A stretch of 9,011 nt of DNA from Porticoccus sp. (lineage in GTDB: Bacteria; Pseudomonadota; Gammaproteobacteria; Pseudomonadales; Porticoccaceae): the NCBI GenBank assembly GCA_023263825.1, contig JALQUJ010000198.1:1-9011 (forward strand). The letters run 5' to 3'. Shown one piece after another: positions 6,735 through 9,011 of the stretch. A program made the position numbers and the translations under genes. Position 1 is the first letter of the stretch, and every line of letters begins with the position of its first letter. The notes beneath the pieces are model-generated. The model was not told the origin of the DNA, ran no database searches, and worked only from the letters and a program-made list of their open reading frames with translations.

Positions 6735-8039
6735 ATGGCACTTTATGAAAAAACAGTACATCAACAGTTAACAATCTCAGCTGCGAGGCAAAACCTTCGT
6801 CAGCTGAGTATCATCAGGAACATCGCTCTTGGGGGTCAATTATTGGCCCTCCTTTTTTTTAGCCAAATTCAAAATATCGGTTTACCCGTCACGATATTAA
6901 GCGTGATTCTGGCTTTCTATGCGCTGGTTATCGGTATCACCTGGTGGCGCTCTTTTCAAAAACCCGCTATTACAGAACTGGAGTTTTTTGGGCATTTGCT
7001 CATAGATATTCTGTTCTTCTCTGCCCTGCTCTATTTTAGTGGCGGTGCTTCTAACCCGTTTATTTCCTACTACCTCGTTCCTATTTGTATTGCAGCAACC
7101 ACACTCCCCACCCGCTATACATGGAGCGTGGCATTATTATCTCTCGGTGCTTATAGTTGTTTATTGGGAAACTATCACCCTATTCCAGCTCTATCACCTA
7201 TGTCTGGACACGAGCATCACGACAGTAGCAATAATCTCCATATCATGGGGATGTGGTGTAATTTTGCCGTCAGTGCTCTGCTAATCACCTATTTTGTTAC
7301 CCGGATGGCCAGCACTCTTAGACAGCAAGAAATTAAACTGGCCCAGCAACGTGAAGATCAATTACGGGATGAACAAGTTATTGGAATTGGCACCCTGGCC
7401 GCAGGGACTGCCCATGAGTTGGGAACACCGCTCAACACCATGAAAATATTAGTGGATGAAATGCAATATGAAAAGTCTGATTCCAATCCTTCAGAATTCA
7501 GTGAAGAACTCTCTATTTTGCAACAGCAAATAGAACAATGTCGTACCACCCTAAAACAATTGGTAGCCACTGCGGAAACCACCACTGAAAGTAAAGATAT
7601 AAAACCGGTACGCGAATATTTCGACAAGCTACTAGAACGCTGGCAAGTGATGCGCCCCAAAACACAAGCTAATGTTCACTATGCCGAAAATCTTCCAGAG
7701 TGCACAGCGAGCTTCCACCCCACCATTGCCCAGTCACTCACCAACCTGTTAAATAACGCAGCGGATGCTAGCTTAGAAGTGGATGTAGACCTCTTCTGGG
7801 ACAAGGAAACCGTAAAGCTCAGTATTCGGGATTATGGCAAAGGTATTACCCCAGAACAGCAGGAAGTATTAGGACAACCTTTTAACTCTGATAAGCCCGA
7901 TGGTATGGGTTTGGGATTATTCCTTACCCAGGCATCAGTCAATCGCTATGGAGGGAAAGTCACCATTTGCCCCGCAGAAGGCCAAGGCACATTGACGCAA
8001 GTAGTGCTACCACTTGGAACAACATGGGCGGAGAAATGA
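6735..8039 (+). CDS. regB: RegB/PrrB-type redox-sensing histidine kinase
   Basis: A 434-residue inner-membrane kinase of the RegB/PrrB/ActS/RoxS family, which senses the quinone pool and respiratory state and controls phosphorylation of RegA. About six transmembrane helices lie between residues 27 and 190. The family heptapeptide GGxxNPF, implicated in ubiquinone sensing in Rhodobacter RegB, is present as GGASNPF (103-109). The H-box AAGTAHELGTPLNTM places the phosphorylated histidine at 227. Cys269, in IEQCRTTL, corresponds by context to the redox-active RegB cysteine. The ATP-binding domain has the N-box NLLNNAADAS (337-346), DYGKGI (366-371) and GMGLGL (390-395). A loop at 158-169 is His-rich (GHEHH). 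The first in-frame ATG is 6735, with a stop just upstream; the ribosome binding site is weak, suggesting coupling to the receptor gene. Its stop overlaps the start of the regulator (ATGA). Confidence 0.93.
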   Translation: MALYEKTVHQQLTISAARQNLRQLSIIRNIALGGQLLALLFFSQIQNIGLPVTILSVILAFYALVIGITWWRSFQKPAITELEFFGHLLIDILFFSALLYFSGGASNPFISYYLVPICIAATTLPTRYTWSVALLSLGAYSCLLGNYHPIPALSPMSGHEHHDSSNNLHIMGMWCNFAVSALLITYFVTRMASTLRQQEIKLAQQREDQLRDEQVIGIGTLAAGTAHELGTPLNTMKILVDEMQYEKSDSNPSEFSEELSILQQQIEQCRTTLKQLVATAETTTESKDIKPVREYFDKLLERWQVMRPKTQANVHYAENLPECTASFHPTIAQSLTNLLNNAADASLEVDVDLFWDKETVKLSIRDYGKGITPEQQEVLGQPFNSDKPDGMGLGLFLTQASVNRYGGKVTICPAEGQGTLTQVVLPLGTTWAEK

Positions 8040-8596
8040 CAACAGATAACCCCCCCCCACTGAACAATCAAAACACCCTATTAATCGTTGATGATGATGT
8101 AACCTTTGCCAGTATTCTCAGCAAAGCACTGGCTCGCCGTGGCTATGGCGTCATCACTGCCAAAACGGCATCAGAAGCTGTGGATTTATGTAAGCAGTAT
8201 CAACCCCAACAAGCCGTGGTAGATTTAAAGCTGGAAACAGAATCTGGGCTAAACGTACTACCCCAATTAAAACAAGCAAGCCCACAAATAAAAATGGTGA
8301 TACTGACCGGTTATTCCAGTATTTCCACTGCCGTAGAAGCAATCAAAATGGGTGCCATTAACTACCTATGCAAACCTGCAGGTGTGGACGATATTTTAGC
8401 CGCTTTCGACAATGTCGCTCCAAATCCCGGCATAAATATTAAAGAAACACCCCCCTCAGTTGACCGCTTGGAGTGGGAACATATACAAAAAGTACTGGCA
8501 GAAAATAATGGTAATATTTCAGCGACAGCAAGAAGCCTGGGAATGCATCGGCGTACATTGCAAAGAAAACTCCTTAAGCGGCCAGTAAAAGAATAA
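8036..8596 (+). CDS. regA: RegA/PrrA-type redox response regulator
   Basis: A 186-residue response regulator, matching the roughly 184 residues of RegA/PrrA/ActR. The receiver domain (about 13-125) has acidic residues 19-21 (VDDD), the phosphoacceptor Asp63 in VVDLKL, Thr91 and Lys113. A proline-containing linker leads to a Fis-type helix-turn-helix (about 159-181) with the RegA signature MHRRTLQRKL (170-179). Family members bind DNA and control respiratory oxidases, carbon and nitrogen fixation and other redox-linked genes. The chosen ATG overlaps the kinase stop (ATGA) with GGAG close upstream. An in-frame ATG at 8024 would add only four residues (MGGE), and starts farther upstream would read deep into the kinase gene. 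Codons 5-8 lie on a run of nine C, a possible slippage site. An inverted repeat follows the TAA stop. Confidence 0.94.
   Translation: MTTDNPPPLNNQNTLLIVDDDVTFASILSKALARRGYGVITAKTASEAVDLCKQYQPQQAVVDLKLETESGLNVLPQLKQASPQIKMVILTGYSSISTAVEAIKMGAINYLCKPAGVDDILAAFDNVAPNPGINIKETPPSVDRLEWEHIQKVLAENNGNISATARSLGMHRRTLQRKLLKRPVKE
8050..8058 (+). repeat. Homopolymeric C9 tract at the start of regA
   Basis: Nine consecutive C bases encode part of Asn5 and Pro6-Pro8 of the regulator. A gain or loss of one base would shift frame before the receiver domain. Such tracts can be phase-variable, or can be sequencing-error sites. Confidence 0.85.
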
Positions 8597-8606
8597 TTTT
8601 TATGAT

Positions 8607-8640
8607 CTTAAAGTAACTCTAATCAGATAAGAACTTTAAG
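8607..8640 (+). terminator. Weak terminator-like hairpin after regA
   Basis: CTTAAAGT (8607-8614) pairs perfectly with ACTTTAAG (8633-8640) around an 18-base loop and is followed by TTTT (8641-8644). It starts 10 bases after the regA stop. The stem is AT-rich and the loop long, so any termination would be inefficient, and read-through into the SIMPL gene is possible. Confidence 0.4.
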
Positions 8641-8658
8641 TTTTAAATATTAGATTCA

Positions 8659-8664
8659 TAGAAT
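8659..8664 (+). promoter_or_regulatory. Candidate -10 for the SIMPL gene
   Basis: TAGAAT matches 5 of 6 bases of the -10 consensus, 38 bp before the ATG at 8703. No convincing -35 is seen (3 of 6 at best). It overlaps a small hairpin, GATTC-ATA-GAATC, at 8653-8665. Confidence 0.25.
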
Positions 8665-8702
8665 CCATACCCTTTTAATTACCCAGAAAAAAGGAAAGGA
8701 AA

Positions 8703-9011
8703 ATGTCTATAACACATAAAACTGGTGCATTTATATTAGGTATTTTTGTTTTTCTAGGCCTATCGACCCTAGGTTATCTCTTGGGTAATGCTGCTATAGA
8801 ATTTAAACAGTTTGACCGCAGTGTAACGGTAAAAGGCCTGTCTGAACGTGAATATCCTGCTGATATTGTTATATGGCCCATTCAATTTACTGCTGCTGGG
8901 AACGACCTTGAAAGCCTGTATAACGCCATTGAATTAAACACTAAAAAAATCGTCAACTTTCTCGGTAACAACGGCATCAATACTGATGAAATCACTCTTT
9001 CTTCTCCTGCA
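8703..9011 (+). CDS. SIMPL (DUF541) domain protein, 5' part only
   Basis: The first 103 codons of a gene that runs off the right edge. Residues 8-28 are a hydrophobic signal anchor or uncleaved signal peptide (GAFILGIFVFLGLSTLGYLL). They are followed by DRSVTVKGLSEREYPADIVIWP (39-60), characteristic of SIMPL/DUF541 proteins, and the continuing FTAAGNDL and the FLGNNGINTDEITLSSP segment fit that family's repeated beta-alpha structure. SIMPL proteins are exported or membrane-attached; their biochemical role is poorly known (stress-related phenotypes are reported for some, for example E. coli YggE). The ATG has a strong upstream site, AAGGAAAGGA, at 8691-8700. It lies 106 bp after regA beyond a weak hairpin, so it may have its own promoter. 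Confidence 0.85.
   Translation, partial: MSITHKTGAFILGIFVFLGLSTLGYLLGNAAIEFKQFDRSVTVKGLSEREYPADIVIWPIQFTAAGNDLESLYNAIELNTKKIVNFLGNNGINTDEITLSSPA

Noticed and set aside
7967..8035. Longer N-terminus for the response regulator, starting at 7967
   Set aside because: It would overlap the end of the kinase gene by over 70 bases with an unrelated Arg-rich leader; the ATGA overlap start gives the normal RegA length.

Overview
The window reads as chromosomal DNA of a moderately AT-rich gammaproteobacterium, probably an aquatic or marine oligotroph. This rests on the type of its prfC, TonB-dependent receptor and RegB/RegA proteins; the exact order or family cannot be fixed from the sequence alone. 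There are no tRNA, rRNA, CRISPR or insertion-sequence features.

Left part (1-2614, minus strand). An apparent operon reads right to left: a small two-helix HAMP-domain membrane protein, an unrecognised 116-residue membrane-anchored protein, and an AI-2E (PerM/TqsA-like) family transporter joined to the 116-residue gene by an ATGA overlap. Seven bases after the transporter lies a decayed ArsB/NhaD/SLC13-type permease. It lacks its N-terminal part and carries two in-frame TAG codons. A 15-bp imperfect tandem repeat fills the gap between the HAMP gene and the 116-residue gene.

Middle (2786-4606). prfC, encoding peptide chain release factor 3, is on the minus strand with a good sigma70 promoter. 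It is divergent from the right-hand genes. The 234-bp divergent region also holds an inverted repeat, GCGAC-N5-GTCAC, that closely resembles a RegA/RegR/PrrA binding box. It sits just upstream of a possible -10 for the right-hand operon.

Right part (4607-9011, plus strand). A TonB-dependent outer-membrane receptor with methionine clusters is followed after 43 bp by a RegB/PrrB-type redox-sensing histidine kinase, which overlaps (ATGA) a RegA/PrrA-type response regulator. The kinase keeps the quinone-site heptapeptide GGASNPF and the redox-active cysteine position; the regulator keeps Asp63 and the Fis-type HTH. The most interesting reading is that receptor, sensor and regulator form one redox-controlled, autoregulated operon, perhaps tied to copper supply for respiratory enzymes. 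The binding site, the operon and the copper link are inferences. After a weak terminator-like hairpin, the window ends inside a SIMPL (DUF541) domain gene.
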